Below, piece after piece: positions 25,353 to 33,731 of a stretch of DNA of 52,526 nt; the stretch's first letter is position 1; every line of letters begins with the position of its first letter. Location of the stretch: contig CAYJDA010000016.1 of assembly GCA_964368815.1 (NCBI GenBank), positions 1 to 52,526 of the forward strand. Direction: 5' to 3'. Under the pieces are notes generated by a model. It did not search any database and was not told the DNA's origin. It saw nothing but the letters and a program-made list of their open reading frames with translations. Source of the DNA: CAYJBH01 sp964368815 (GTDB lineage Bacteria > Bacillota > Clostridia > Oscillospirales > Ruminococcaceae). The translations under genes and the position numbers were made by a program.

Positions 25353-26945
25353 ATGGCTATTTTAACAAAAACGAAATTGATGATTTCGTTCGCCTTGGTG
25401 CTATTTGCGGCGGTTTTATTGTTATCGCCGAAAGTAAAAGCGGCGGCGACGGTTCCCGATGGTTTATATAGTGCTCATGTTATGAATGATAGTAGCAATC
25501 CTGTTTATATGCAGGTTAGAATTGATGGTAATAATGTGGTTTTGGGTGCAGGTCGATACAGCAACGATGCTAGGAACCCGCAATTTCAGTCTTGCTTTAG
25601 AACGGAATATAATGATCCTGATTCGGCAGACGGAGATTATGCTAACTCGTTCACAAAATATCTGAACGAGTTTGATATAAATGCAATGTATGCTACTTTT
25701 AAAGCATCAACGATAAACGACATAAATGGTCAACCTGTAACCGACACTTTCCCCGGTGCTATAACCGAAATCGCACACGGTGCGTTTAAGGATTGGAAGG
25801 CGTTAACAAGCGTTGTCGTTCCAAGCTCTATTGAAGTTATAGGGAGCGATGCGTTTCATAGCAGTGGCGTAACAAGCGTTGATTTAAGCCAAGCGACAAA
25901 CTTGGTCGACATGAATAGTAGCACGTTTAATAAATGTACAAATCTTCAATCAATAGACCTTAGCAACACAAAGATCAAAACATTAGGTACCTCGGTCTTT
26001 CTGGAGTGTACTGCTTTAAGCTCTGTTAAACTGCCGGACACCCTTACAACGATTGACCAAACAGCTTTTAAGGATACATACAACTTAACACAACTGACGA
26101 TACCGCCCAATGTTACCAACATTCATAAGGCGGCTTTTGAGGATTACTCATCTTCACCCAAAACCAAGATACTTAAATTTACCGGGGATTTTGACAGCAG
26201 TTTCCATGGTATGGCGGTAAACACCAATACATATGTTAAGTTGCTGTACCCTGCCGGAAACCCGACTTGGGAAAACAGCTCTTTGGTTCAAAAACTTGTT
26301 TCATCGGGCAAGGCAGCGTCGTATATTACTACCACCACTACCACCACACCGCAAACCCCACCTGACGATGTTATCTACTCAGCAGAAAGAACAAGCACTG
26401 CAAACGGGGTTTATACTTTTAGCTCAAGCGGACCTTATAGCGCTTTTACAGGCATTTGGATAAACGGCAGTGCTATACCGTCTTCATATTATAAGGCTGA
26501 GCCAAACGCAGACGGAGGTGTGTCGATAACCTTTACCAATTCTTACGCAAGAACGCTGACTTCAAGCGAAGAGTATCTGCTGCATTTTGTTTTTAACGGC
26601 GGATTTGGCATATTAAATTTCACTAGAGATGAAGTTGCTACTATGGTGCTTACACAGGAAAATTCAAGCAATTCAGTTGATAATTTTGAGCCTGCTTCAG
26701 AAGAACCCGAAGAACAGCAGACGGCAAGTTCAGAGGAACCCGAAGAACAGCAGACGGTAAGTTCTGAAATTGAAGATACATCACAGACACAAGCACCTAC
26801 ATCAAGCTCCGAGGCAATCGATACTGTGCAAGAGCAAGGTGAGGAGCAATCAGGCAATGCAATGGTAATATTAATTGCTGTTTTGGCAATTGTGTGCATT
26901 TGCGGCGGTGTGCTAATATTTGTTAAAGTACGGAAAAACAAATGA
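25353..26945 (+). CDS. BspA-like leucine-rich repeat surface protein
   Basis: A 530-residue exported protein. The signal peptide covers about residues 1-31 (hydrophobic core FALVLFAAVLLL, cleavage near VKAAA). Four to five BspA-type LRR_5 repeats occupy about residues 130-270 (EIAHGAFKDWKALTSVVVPS, VIGSDAFHSSGVTSVDL, LGTSVFLECTALSSVKLP, TIDQTAFKDTYNLTQLTIPP). A threonine-rich linker, a domain of about 100 residues (YTFSSSGPYSAFTGIWINGS), an acidic E/Q/S stalk with a duplicated SEEPEEQQT motif and a C-terminal membrane helix with basic tail follow. I start at ATG 25353 after GGAGG. There is no LPXTG motif. It is probably cell-surface and adhesive; the ligand is unknown. It sits alone between two copies of the tRNA-end element, suggesting acquisition as a cassette. 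Confidence 0.85.
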   Translation: MAILTKTKLMISFALVLFAAVLLLSPKVKAAATVPDGLYSAHVMNDSSNPVYMQVRIDGNNVVLGAGRYSNDARNPQFQSCFRTEYNDPDSADGDYANSFTKYLNEFDINAMYATFKASTINDINGQPVTDTFPGAITEIAHGAFKDWKALTSVVVPSSIEVIGSDAFHSSGVTSVDLSQATNLVDMNSSTFNKCTNLQSIDLSNTKIKTLGTSVFLECTALSSVKLPDTLTTIDQTAFKDTYNLTQLTIPPNVTNIHKAAFEDYSSSPKTKILKFTGDFDSSFHGMAVNTNTYVKLLYPAGNPTWENSSLVQKLVSSGKAASYITTTTTTTPQTPPDDVIYSAERTSTANGVYTFSSSGPYSAFTGIWINGSAIPSSYYKAEPNADGGVSITFTNSYARTLTSSEEYLLHFVFNGGFGILNFTRDEVATMVLTQENSSNSVDNFEPASEEPEEQQTASSEEPEEQQTVSSEIEDTSQTQAPTSSSEAIDTVQEQGEEQSGNAMVILIAVLAIVCICGGVLIFVKVRKNK

Positions 26946-27008
26946 TAGTTTAGTGTTTACTTTTATTAAGTTTATAATGGTAGGGTTTGTAAATGGTGAA
27001 CCCTTTCC

Positions 27009-27087
27009 AAAGTCAAAACACACAGTCCAGTGGACTGTGTGTTTTGCAATCCTGGCGAGAGAAAGGGGATTGCGAACCGGCGTGGAG
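27009..27087. repeat. tRNA-end-mimicking element, copy 2
   Basis: This repeats copy 1 (24917-24993) with only a few differences, including one in the hairpin loop. A perfect 15-bp hairpin at 27014-27046 is followed by CTGGCGAGAGAAAGGGGATT and GCGAACCGGCG, a tRNA 3'-end-like reverse complement. No tRNA precedes it. The hairpin may also end transcription of the surface-protein gene. Confidence 0.8.
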
Positions 27088-27138
27088 GGGCATGCGAGCG
27101 AAAGAGCATGGATGTTAAAATTATAATAGTAGTGTTTT

Positions 27139-27522
27139 TTATACAGTTAGTTCAACTAAATTGCCTTCAGGATCTAAAACACAGCTTTCGTAATACCCAT
27201 CGCCTGTAGTTCGAGGTTTGCTTATAACTTCAAACCCATCATTTTGAATAGCATAGGTAAGCTCTCTTACTTTTTCTTCGCTACCGACGCTAAAAGCTAA
27301 ATGTATAAAGCCTGTGCGTTTATTGTTTTCACTTTTAGCATCGAGCTCGGCTAAATTCATAAGCTCAAGCCTTGCCCCATCTTCAAATGTTAAAAAATAA
27401 GACTTAAATCCAGTAGTTTTATTATGATACATGTTGTTTGATTTTGCACTGAAATACTTCTCATAATAATTTTTTGCTATTTCTAAATCTCTGACATAAA
27501 GTGCTATATGTTCTATCTTCAT
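27139..27522 (-). CDS. VOC-family (glyoxalase/dioxygenase fold) protein
   Basis: A 127-residue metal-dependent VOC protein. Likely metal ligands are the histidine in KIEHIALYV, the glutamate in ARLELMNL, the histidine in GFIHLAFSV and the glutamate in GNLVELTV, the pattern of lactoylglutathione-lyase-like enzymes. The ending VLDPEGNLVELTV is typical. The substrate cannot be told. It overlaps the MFS gene by four bases, so the two are translated together. Confidence 0.87.
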   Translation of the reverse strand: MKIEHIALYVRDLEIAKNYYEKYFSAKSNNMYHNKTTGFKSYFLTFEDGARLELMNLAELDAKSENNKRTGFIHLAFSVGSEEKVRELTYAIQNDGFEVISKPRTTGDGYYESCVLDPEGNLVELTV

Positions 27523-28685
27523 TTTGTTTCTTCAACTTTCTTTAACATTACTTCATACATTAAAAACATTATTACTAAAATGATGCCAATAAAAACAGGA
27601 TACAAACTAAAGCTTATCTCTCTGCCTATAACTCCAAAAATTGCAGGCATAATAAGAATTCCTGTATAAGCTGATGCCATTTCAACACCGGTTATGGCTT
27701 GCGAGTGTGTAACACCAAAATTATAAGGAGTGGAATGAATAATACTCGGAAAAATAGGCGCTGAACCTAATCCTATTAAGGTGATACCTATAAAAGCAGT
27801 ATATTCTCCAACAGGTATAAGTAGCACAGCCACTCCCATCGCCATGAGAAACGTTCCGGCTCGTATCATCTGTTTATCATTATATTTCATAGCGATAAAA
27901 CCACAAATCCCTCGGCCTATCGTAATGCCTAAATAAAACAGTGCTGAAAATCCAGCAGCTATTTCCGGCTCTATTCCTCGATTAAAAACCAAATAACTAC
28001 TTGCCCATAAACCTGTTGCTGACTCGATTGCGCAAAAACAAAAAAATGCGATTGCAATTTGCTTTACACCCCTTATTTTTAATATTTGTTTAAGTGAAAG
28101 CGTATCTTTTGGCTCATTATTTTCACTTAAAGTTTCTTTTTTTACTTTCCAAATAGGACTGCTGACAAAAATAATAATTGACAAAACCGCTTGAATTGCA
28201 AACAATATTATATAGCCTGTTCTGAAATTATGACCAGATGTAAGTGCCATTCCCATTATGTACGGCCCTAAGGTTGCGCCCACACCCCACATACAGTGAA
28301 GCCAACTCATGTGCTTACTCTCAAAATTTACAGCAACATAGTTATTGAGAGCTGTATCTACACTTCCTGCACCTAGGCCATAAGGAATTGCCCATAGGCA
28401 AAGAGCTAAAAATGATGGACTACTCGAAAATCCGAATAGTGAAATAGCTGTTATAAGGATACTAAGTGCAGTTACTTTATGCACACCGAGTTTATTTATA
28501 AGCTTTGTACTGTTAAGGCTGGAAATAACTGTGCCTGCTGAGATAATAATTGTTACAATTCCCATATTTGAAATAGAAACGCCAAATTCTTCACTCACAA
28601 CCGGCCATGCAGAGCCTAAAACTGCATCAGGCAATCCAAGACTAATAAAAGAAATATAAATAAGAGCTAAAAGTAAACTTATCAT
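27519..28685 (-). CDS. Major facilitator superfamily transporter
   Basis: A 388-residue membrane protein with about twelve hydrophobic helices in two halves and a central cytoplasmic loop (residues 180-205, rich in K, E and N). The MFS loop motif is degenerate (NSTKLINKLGVHKVT). YGLGAGSVDTALNNYVA resembles the fucose/sugar-permease branch (FucP/YdeN-like), so a sugar or drug substrate is possible. It is coupled to the VOC gene downstream. The direction of transport and the substrate are unknown. Confidence 0.87.
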   Translation of the reverse strand: MISLLLALIYISFISLGLPDAVLGSAWPVVSEEFGVSISNMGIVTIIISAGTVISSLNSTKLINKLGVHKVTALSILITAISLFGFSSSPSFLALCLWAIPYGLGAGSVDTALNNYVAVNFESKHMSWLHCMWGVGATLGPYIMGMALTSGHNFRTGYIILFAIQAVLSIIIFVSSPIWKVKKETLSENNEPKDTLSLKQILKIRGVKQIAIAFFCFCAIESATGLWASSYLVFNRGIEPEIAAGFSALFYLGITIGRGICGFIAMKYNDKQMIRAGTFLMAMGVAVLLIPVGEYTAFIGITLIGLGSAPIFPSIIHSTPYNFGVTHSQAITGVEMASAYTGILIMPAIFGVIGREISFSLYPVFIGIILVIMFLMYEVMLKKVEETK

Positions 28686-28793
28686 ATTGTACCTCTGTTT
28701 TAATTGCTTTATTATTATATCATCATAAATAAGTATTTTCTATTATAATGTAGTAAAAAACTATAATTCTTACGAAAAACAGCTGAGTTCAAG

Positions 28794-28821
28794 TTGCTTT
28801 TATCAACATCTCTGTTATAAT
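28794..28821 (+). promoter_or_regulatory. Predicted promoter before the 658-aa gene
   Basis: TTGCTT (28794-28799) and TATAAT (28816-28821) are 16 bases apart. This leaves a leader of about 155 bases before the gene at 28982, in which I see no known riboswitch. The rest of the 296-base gap shows nothing else I can support. Confidence 0.45.
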
Positions 28822-28981
28822 AGAACTTATATACCGCAGATGAATTAAAACAGGCAAGGCGATGCTTAGAGAGAATTCCTATATTATTTAAATGATAATT
28901 GTATAGTATGCGGGATATTACATTTGGTAACAGTAATTTTGTGGAATTCGAGTATTATAAACTCCTGAAAGCAAGGATTAA

Positions 28982-30958
28982 ATGACAGCTTCTATTTATT
29001 TAGCATTATCAATAGTTGTATTAATCATTTTTATAACCATTATTGAGATTAATCAGAACAATAACATAAAAACTATTAAATCTAAACCAAATGCTAATAC
29101 TGCAGACCCTCACATAACAAAAATATTAGAGTCAAATGTTCATGCACTTGTTGGAAAATTAGAAACGGTTGGTGAGCTTGATGATGTTGACTATGAAACG
29201 ATTGAAGCAGCATGTGCGTATATCAATAATAGATATGATTGTTCTGATTTCAGGATGAACTCCCTCTTAAGGCTTATATATAAATATTCTGATAGGATAA
29301 ATCCTGATGCGATTAACGGCATGAAACAAGCTCTTCTTAATTCCAGATACTTCATGAATCAACCCGGTGAAGACGGGATATGCCATTGGTCGGAAAATCA
29401 TCTGCTTTTATTTGCAACAGCAGAGTATTTGACAGGTCAACTCTATGAAAATGAGACTTTTAATAATGACGGACTTATTGGCCTGGAACACAAAGCATTG
29501 GCTAAAGAACGGTTGATGATTTGGTTAAAACAACGTTTTTATTTTGGGTTTACCGAGTGGTATAGCAATACATATTATGAGGAAGATATTGCACCGCTTT
29601 CCAATATAATCGAGTTTTGCGATGACCCTGAAATAGTCATGAGAGCCAAAATGGTTCTTGACCTACTGCTCTTTGATGTTGCAACGCAAAGTTACAAAGG
29701 CAGCTTTACATCCACTAGTGGTAGACAGTACGAGGCCGGAAAGAAAAGTGGCTGTTATAGTACGTTGCGAAATGTAACAAATGAAATTTGGGGTTACGAG
29801 CTATCGCACAAACCGCCTGCCCTTGATCAGTGTTTTTTGTACATGAAGGGTTATGAAGTTCCGCAAGTAATCAAAGAGATTGGAAATGACCACAGTCCAC
29901 AAATTATCAAAGCTTCAACAGGAATGACCTTAAACGAGTTGGTTAAAGAATTCCCTGATGAAATGAGCGCACAGCGAGTGATGATGCAGTGGGGCATGGA
30001 GGCTTTTTCAAATCCTCAAACAATATCTTCAGCCATAAAATATATAAATCGTTATAGCATGCTAAGCAACGAATTTCTAAATGACTTTAGACTCATTAAT
30101 TTATCAATATTAAAGTATACAAAGCTGTTACCTTTGGTAAGCCATATTTTAAGACCAACTACAAACGGTACTGCCATTCAAAGAGCTAACACATACACTT
30201 ATAAAACTGAAGATTATATGTTAGCAACAGCGCAGAAGCATTTTCCGGGCGAATTTGGTGATCAGCAACATATTTGGTCGGCAACATTAGCAAAGGACCT
30301 GTGCGTATTTACAACGCATCCCGCTTGTGTGATTTCTGATGCTGGTGCATTAAACTTGTCGCCGAGTTACTGGGTAGGTAATGGCAGAAATCCGCATGCT
30401 GTACAGCATAAAAACATTAATCTTTCTATATATTTGATAGATGGCAAGAAAGGGTTTGCAGAACGCAGTTTGGAAAGGCAGACTCATTGCTACTTTCCTC
30501 AGAAAAAATTTGATGAAGTTAAAATTATGGAAAATGCTGTATTTGGGAAAAAAGATGATGCTTTGATTGCAGTACGAAGTATAAACTCATTAAAAAGTGC
30601 TGAAGATGAATTTATTCAAACAGGTGATGTAAGTATATGGGTAACAGAACTCGGCTCAGCAAAAAAAGAGTCGTTTAAAAGTTTTGAAAGTAGAATTCTC
30701 GGCAACAAGCTGGATTTTTCGTATGAAACCCTCACCTTAACATATATTTCAAATAATATTACTCATAAACTCACATATAAACAAGATTTTGTTGTAGACG
30801 GTAGCAAGATGGACACAGAATATTTGCGTTTTGATAGCACTTACAGCATTACCGATAGAAAAAGCGATAATATCATCTTGACACATAAGGAACATCAACT
30901 GGAGCTGAATTTTGAAAAAGGAATAAGGGAAATTAACACAGGCAAAGTACGGGGATAG
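28982..30958 (+). CDS. Membrane-anchored 658-aa protein, unknown, possible (alpha/alpha)-toroid glycan enzyme
   Basis: I do not recognise a named family. An N-terminal membrane anchor (residues 4-21) puts the rest outside or in the wall zone. Residues 50-400 look mostly helical and include WSENHLLLFATAEYLTGQLY and FYFGFTEWYSNTYYEEDIAP. That pattern of aromatic, Glu, Asn and His residues recalls toroid polysaccharide lyases and heparinase-like enzymes. Residues 430-655 look beta-rich (VGNGRNPHAVQHKNINLSIY, SISW-like strands), as in the C-terminal sandwich of such lyases. It is followed by a UroD-family gene on the same strand after 108 bases. Lyase activity is inference from the overall layout; no catalytic residue can be fixed by reading alone. 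The start ATG lacks a strong ribosome site (AAGCAAGGATTAA). Confidence 0.6.
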   Translation: MTASIYLALSIVVLIIFITIIEINQNNNIKTIKSKPNANTADPHITKILESNVHALVGKLETVGELDDVDYETIEAACAYINNRYDCSDFRMNSLLRLIYKYSDRINPDAINGMKQALLNSRYFMNQPGEDGICHWSENHLLLFATAEYLTGQLYENETFNNDGLIGLEHKALAKERLMIWLKQRFYFGFTEWYSNTYYEEDIAPLSNIIEFCDDPEIVMRAKMVLDLLLFDVATQSYKGSFTSTSGRQYEAGKKSGCYSTLRNVTNEIWGYELSHKPPALDQCFLYMKGYEVPQVIKEIGNDHSPQIIKASTGMTLNELVKEFPDEMSAQRVMMQWGMEAFSNPQTISSAIKYINRYSMLSNEFLNDFRLINLSILKYTKLLPLVSHILRPTTNGTAIQRANTYTYKTEDYMLATAQKHFPGEFGDQQHIWSATLAKDLCVFTTHPACVISDAGALNLSPSYWVGNGRNPHAVQHKNINLSIYLIDGKKGFAERSLERQTHCYFPQKKFDEVKIMENAVFGKKDDALIAVRSINSLKSAEDEFIQTGDVSIWVTELGSAKKESFKSFESRILGNKLDFSYETLTLTYISNNITHKLTYKQDFVVDGSKMDTEYLRFDSTYSITDRKSDNIILTHKEHQLELNFEKGIREINTGKVRG

Positions 30959-31066
30959 GCAGATATTATTTTAAAGGTTAGGCTATATGCGATTAATGCA
31001 AACAAAGTTTTAGCATTAAAAAATATTAATAAGTCAATTAAATACTGAAATAGATGGAGGTATATT

Positions 31067-32080
31067 ATGACATCACGAGAACTTGTTTATGCAACGCTTG
31101 AATTTCGAAATAATACCGGCAAAATTCCACGACAAATGTGGGTGCTTCCCTGGGCAAATTATTTTCAGCCTGATGAGCTAAAGAGAATAACCAATGCCTT
31201 TGATTGGGATATCGTTACAGCACCGGCTGTACTCTCCGAAAAAACTATAGAAGCAGGCGATCCGTATGAAGAAGGAGCTTATACAGATGTGTGGGGTGCT
31301 AAGTTTCACAACATTCATCGTGGTGTTATCGGAGAGGTTAAAGATGCATTAGTAAAAGATGATGATTGGGCGGATTCAGATAATATTCATATCCCAACAG
31401 AGCTTCTAACCTTCGATGCAGAAGTGGTGAATAATTATTGCAAAAACACAGATAAATTTGTGTTGAGCGGTTGCTGTCCTCGCCCATTTGAACAACTACA
31501 ATTTATAAGAGGAACAGAAAATTTATACATGGACTTAGTAGATCCGCCTCAAAAAATGCTTGATTTTATTAAGGAGATGCATAAATTCTACTGCAAATGG
31601 ATCGAAAAATGGGCAAAAACCGGCATTGACGCTATAAACATGATGGATGATTGGGGCTCGCAAAACACCCTGCTTATTAACCCGAAAACCTGGGTAGAGT
31701 TGTTTAAGCCTCTGTATAAAGATTATGTAGATATTGCCCACAGCCACGGTAAAAAGATATTCATGCATTCCGATGGAAACACAAAGTTGATTATTCCTCA
31801 TCTAATTGAGATAGGTCTCGATGCCTTTAATACACAAATATTCTGCATCGGCATAGAAAATCTTGCTGAATTCAAAGGGCAACTAACATTCTGGGGTGAA
31901 ATCGATCGTCAGCACTTAATACCGAGAGGAACATTCGAAGAAATACATGCGGGTATTGATCTTGCGTATGACACCTTGTGGGCAAACGGAGGTGTTATAG
32001 CACAGTGTGAATACGGTGCTGGAGCAAATCCAAATAATATATACGAAATATATAAACATTGGGAGACCAAAGGGAAATAG
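31067..32080 (+). CDS. Uroporphyrinogen decarboxylase (UroD)-family protein, paralogue 1
   Basis: A 337-residue TIM-barrel protein of the UroD/methyltransferase superfamily. It is not a heme HemE: the HemE N-terminal arginine motif is missing. Recognisable parts are TSRELVYATLEFRN at the N-terminus, FVLSGCCPRPFEQLQFIRG, AINMMDDWGSQNTLLINP, and IFMHSDGNTKLIIPHLIEIG. The last corresponds to the H-x-C zinc site of methylcobamide methyltransferases, but aspartate replaces the cysteine. AGATGGAGG precedes the ATG. It follows the 658-aa gene on the same strand. The reaction is unknown; methyl transfer or sugar-related lyase chemistry has to be tested. Confidence 0.8.
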   Translation: MTSRELVYATLEFRNNTGKIPRQMWVLPWANYFQPDELKRITNAFDWDIVTAPAVLSEKTIEAGDPYEEGAYTDVWGAKFHNIHRGVIGEVKDALVKDDDWADSDNIHIPTELLTFDAEVVNNYCKNTDKFVLSGCCPRPFEQLQFIRGTENLYMDLVDPPQKMLDFIKEMHKFYCKWIEKWAKTGIDAINMMDDWGSQNTLLINPKTWVELFKPLYKDYVDIAHSHGKKIFMHSDGNTKLIIPHLIEIGLDAFNTQIFCIGIENLAEFKGQLTFWGEIDRQHLIPRGTFEEIHAGIDLAYDTLWANGGVIAQCEYGAGANPNNIYEIYKHWETKGK

Positions 32081-32160
32081 AACTATATTAAGAATGCCAC
32101 ATGACTCATATTGCATTTAAATTATAGGATTGATTTTGTAAAAACCATTATTGCCGTCTA

Positions 32161-33432
32161 TTATATACCCTTACGTAATTTAAGTTTTTTCATTTTTATC
32201 AGTATCTTGTCGTATTCAGATACAATTTCATTATATACATCTTCAACAGGGCGTGAAGCTTTATCAAGTGTTTCCTGTAATTCGATATTATTGTTTGATA
32301 TTATTTTTACAATGTTAGCATCAATTTGATTTTTTTCAGCCATATCTTCTAATATTGAAATAGCTTTTGCCCAATCGTATTTTCCTTTGTAGCTTCTTTT
32401 GCTTATTAATGCACTTGTAATATCTGCTATTGCTATAATTCGCATTTCGGTAGTAAGATCTTGCGCACATAAACCTTTAGCATAGCCGCTTCCATCAAGT
32501 TTTTCATGATGATTTACAGCGAAATCAATTATATCTTGATCGAATAATCCGTCTAATATTTCTTCTGTATACGAGGAATGCGTACGCATAATCATCATTT
32601 TATCGGCATCTAACTTCCCCTTAAATTCTAATATAGATTCGGGGATCGCTATTTTACCAACGTCGTGCAAAAGAGCACTATAATATAGCTTTTCTACAGT
32701 ATCTTCCGGCAAATTAAGTTTTTCGCCTAAAAAAACACTTATTGTTGTTGTATTTACTGAATGGAGCATAGTTACAGGGCTTTTAAATTCCATAGAATAG
32801 ATTATCATCTTAAGATACTTAACTAAATCATCAGTTGATAGTTCAAGCGAATCTACCATTTTGTCTGTCCATGCTTTTGCCTCTAAAGTAAACGTTTCTT
32901 CACTTATTTTATCTTCATCGAGCAATTTCTTAAAGGCCGCAACATATTTTTGCTCAATATGACTGCCCTTTGATAGTGATGAACAAATTGATTCAAAAGA
33001 ATTGGTTTTTAAATAACCAACATCAATTTTATCAGCTAGGTTTATCAATTGCGAATATGCAACCACAGAGGGATCAACATCAGATAACAAATTTATTGGC
33101 GTATGATGGTATAAAATAGACTCACAATTATCAGTTATCGGTGTTAAATATTTAAGAAAAAGATAGCCGTAAACAGAGTGTTCATCTGCATCGGAAGTTT
33201 CAAATTTTAAAAGGTTATTGATGTCTTCTGTTTTATACGCGCCAATATCGTGGAAAATACTCAGCAGAAATAAATTTTTTTGGTCAAAACTTGTATTATC
33301 GGCAAGCTCTTGCGTTATTTTTGCTGCAATATAAGCGACACGCTCACCGTGGCTAATAAGCCTTTCGTCGAAAAAACGTAAAGCCTTAGAGCATAAAAGA
33401 ACAATTCTGTTTCCACATTTTATTTTTGACAT
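32161..33432 (-). CDS. HD/HD-GYP domain phosphohydrolase
   Basis: A 423-residue cytoplasmic protein with two HD-type domains. The N-terminal one has SHGERVAYIAAKI and IFHDIGAYKTED. The C-terminal one is HD-GYP-like, with LLHDVGKIAIPE, THSSYTEEIL and NHHEKLDGSGYAKGL, where alanine replaces the proline of the classical HHExxDGxGYP motif. Such proteins hydrolyse cyclic dinucleotides such as c-di-GMP. The N-terminal HD lacks the full metal set and may be regulatory. GGAGGT lies ten bases before the ATG. It has no receiver or membrane domain, so its input is unclear. Confidence 0.85.
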   Translation of the reverse strand: MSKIKCGNRIVLLCSKALRFFDERLISHGERVAYIAAKITQELADNTSFDQKNLFLLSIFHDIGAYKTEDINNLLKFETSDADEHSVYGYLFLKYLTPITDNCESILYHHTPINLLSDVDPSVVAYSQLINLADKIDVGYLKTNSFESICSSLSKGSHIEQKYVAAFKKLLDEDKISEETFTLEAKAWTDKMVDSLELSTDDLVKYLKMIIYSMEFKSPVTMLHSVNTTTISVFLGEKLNLPEDTVEKLYYSALLHDVGKIAIPESILEFKGKLDADKMMIMRTHSSYTEEILDGLFDQDIIDFAVNHHEKLDGSGYAKGLCAQDLTTEMRIIAIADITSALISKRSYKGKYDWAKAISILEDMAEKNQIDANIVKIISNNNIELQETLDKASRPVEDVYNEIVSEYDKILIKMKKLKLRKGI

Positions 33433-33731
33433 TTATTATTTAACCTCCGAAAATACAATGCAATATATATGTAATGGCTTTAACGAGTATATCACAATAA
33501 TTAAACAAAGTCACTACTTATTAAATAAATAATAAAAATAATAAAGTTTCTCGAATTTCAATAGATGAATAGCTTCATAACAAACAGTAAATAACATTAA
33601 TTTTTGCTGATTTATAATTCTACATTTTACGGGTGTTTTTTTACTAATGAAATACTTTTAATATTAATGAAAATATGATAAACTAAAATAAAGTGAGTAA
33701 ATGAATTATTGTTTGAAAGGAAATAAGCTAT
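33433..33731. other. AT-rich divergent intergenic region before adenine deaminase
   Basis: About 300 very AT-rich bases separate the divergent HD and adenine deaminase genes. I looked for a purine riboswitch core and did not see one. No coding frame is convincing. Promoters probably lie here, but none matches the consensus well. Confidence 0.4.

Noticed and set aside
33433..33731. Purine riboswitch before adenine deaminase
   Set aside because: No conserved purine-riboswitch core or flanking stems were seen in the AT-rich leader.
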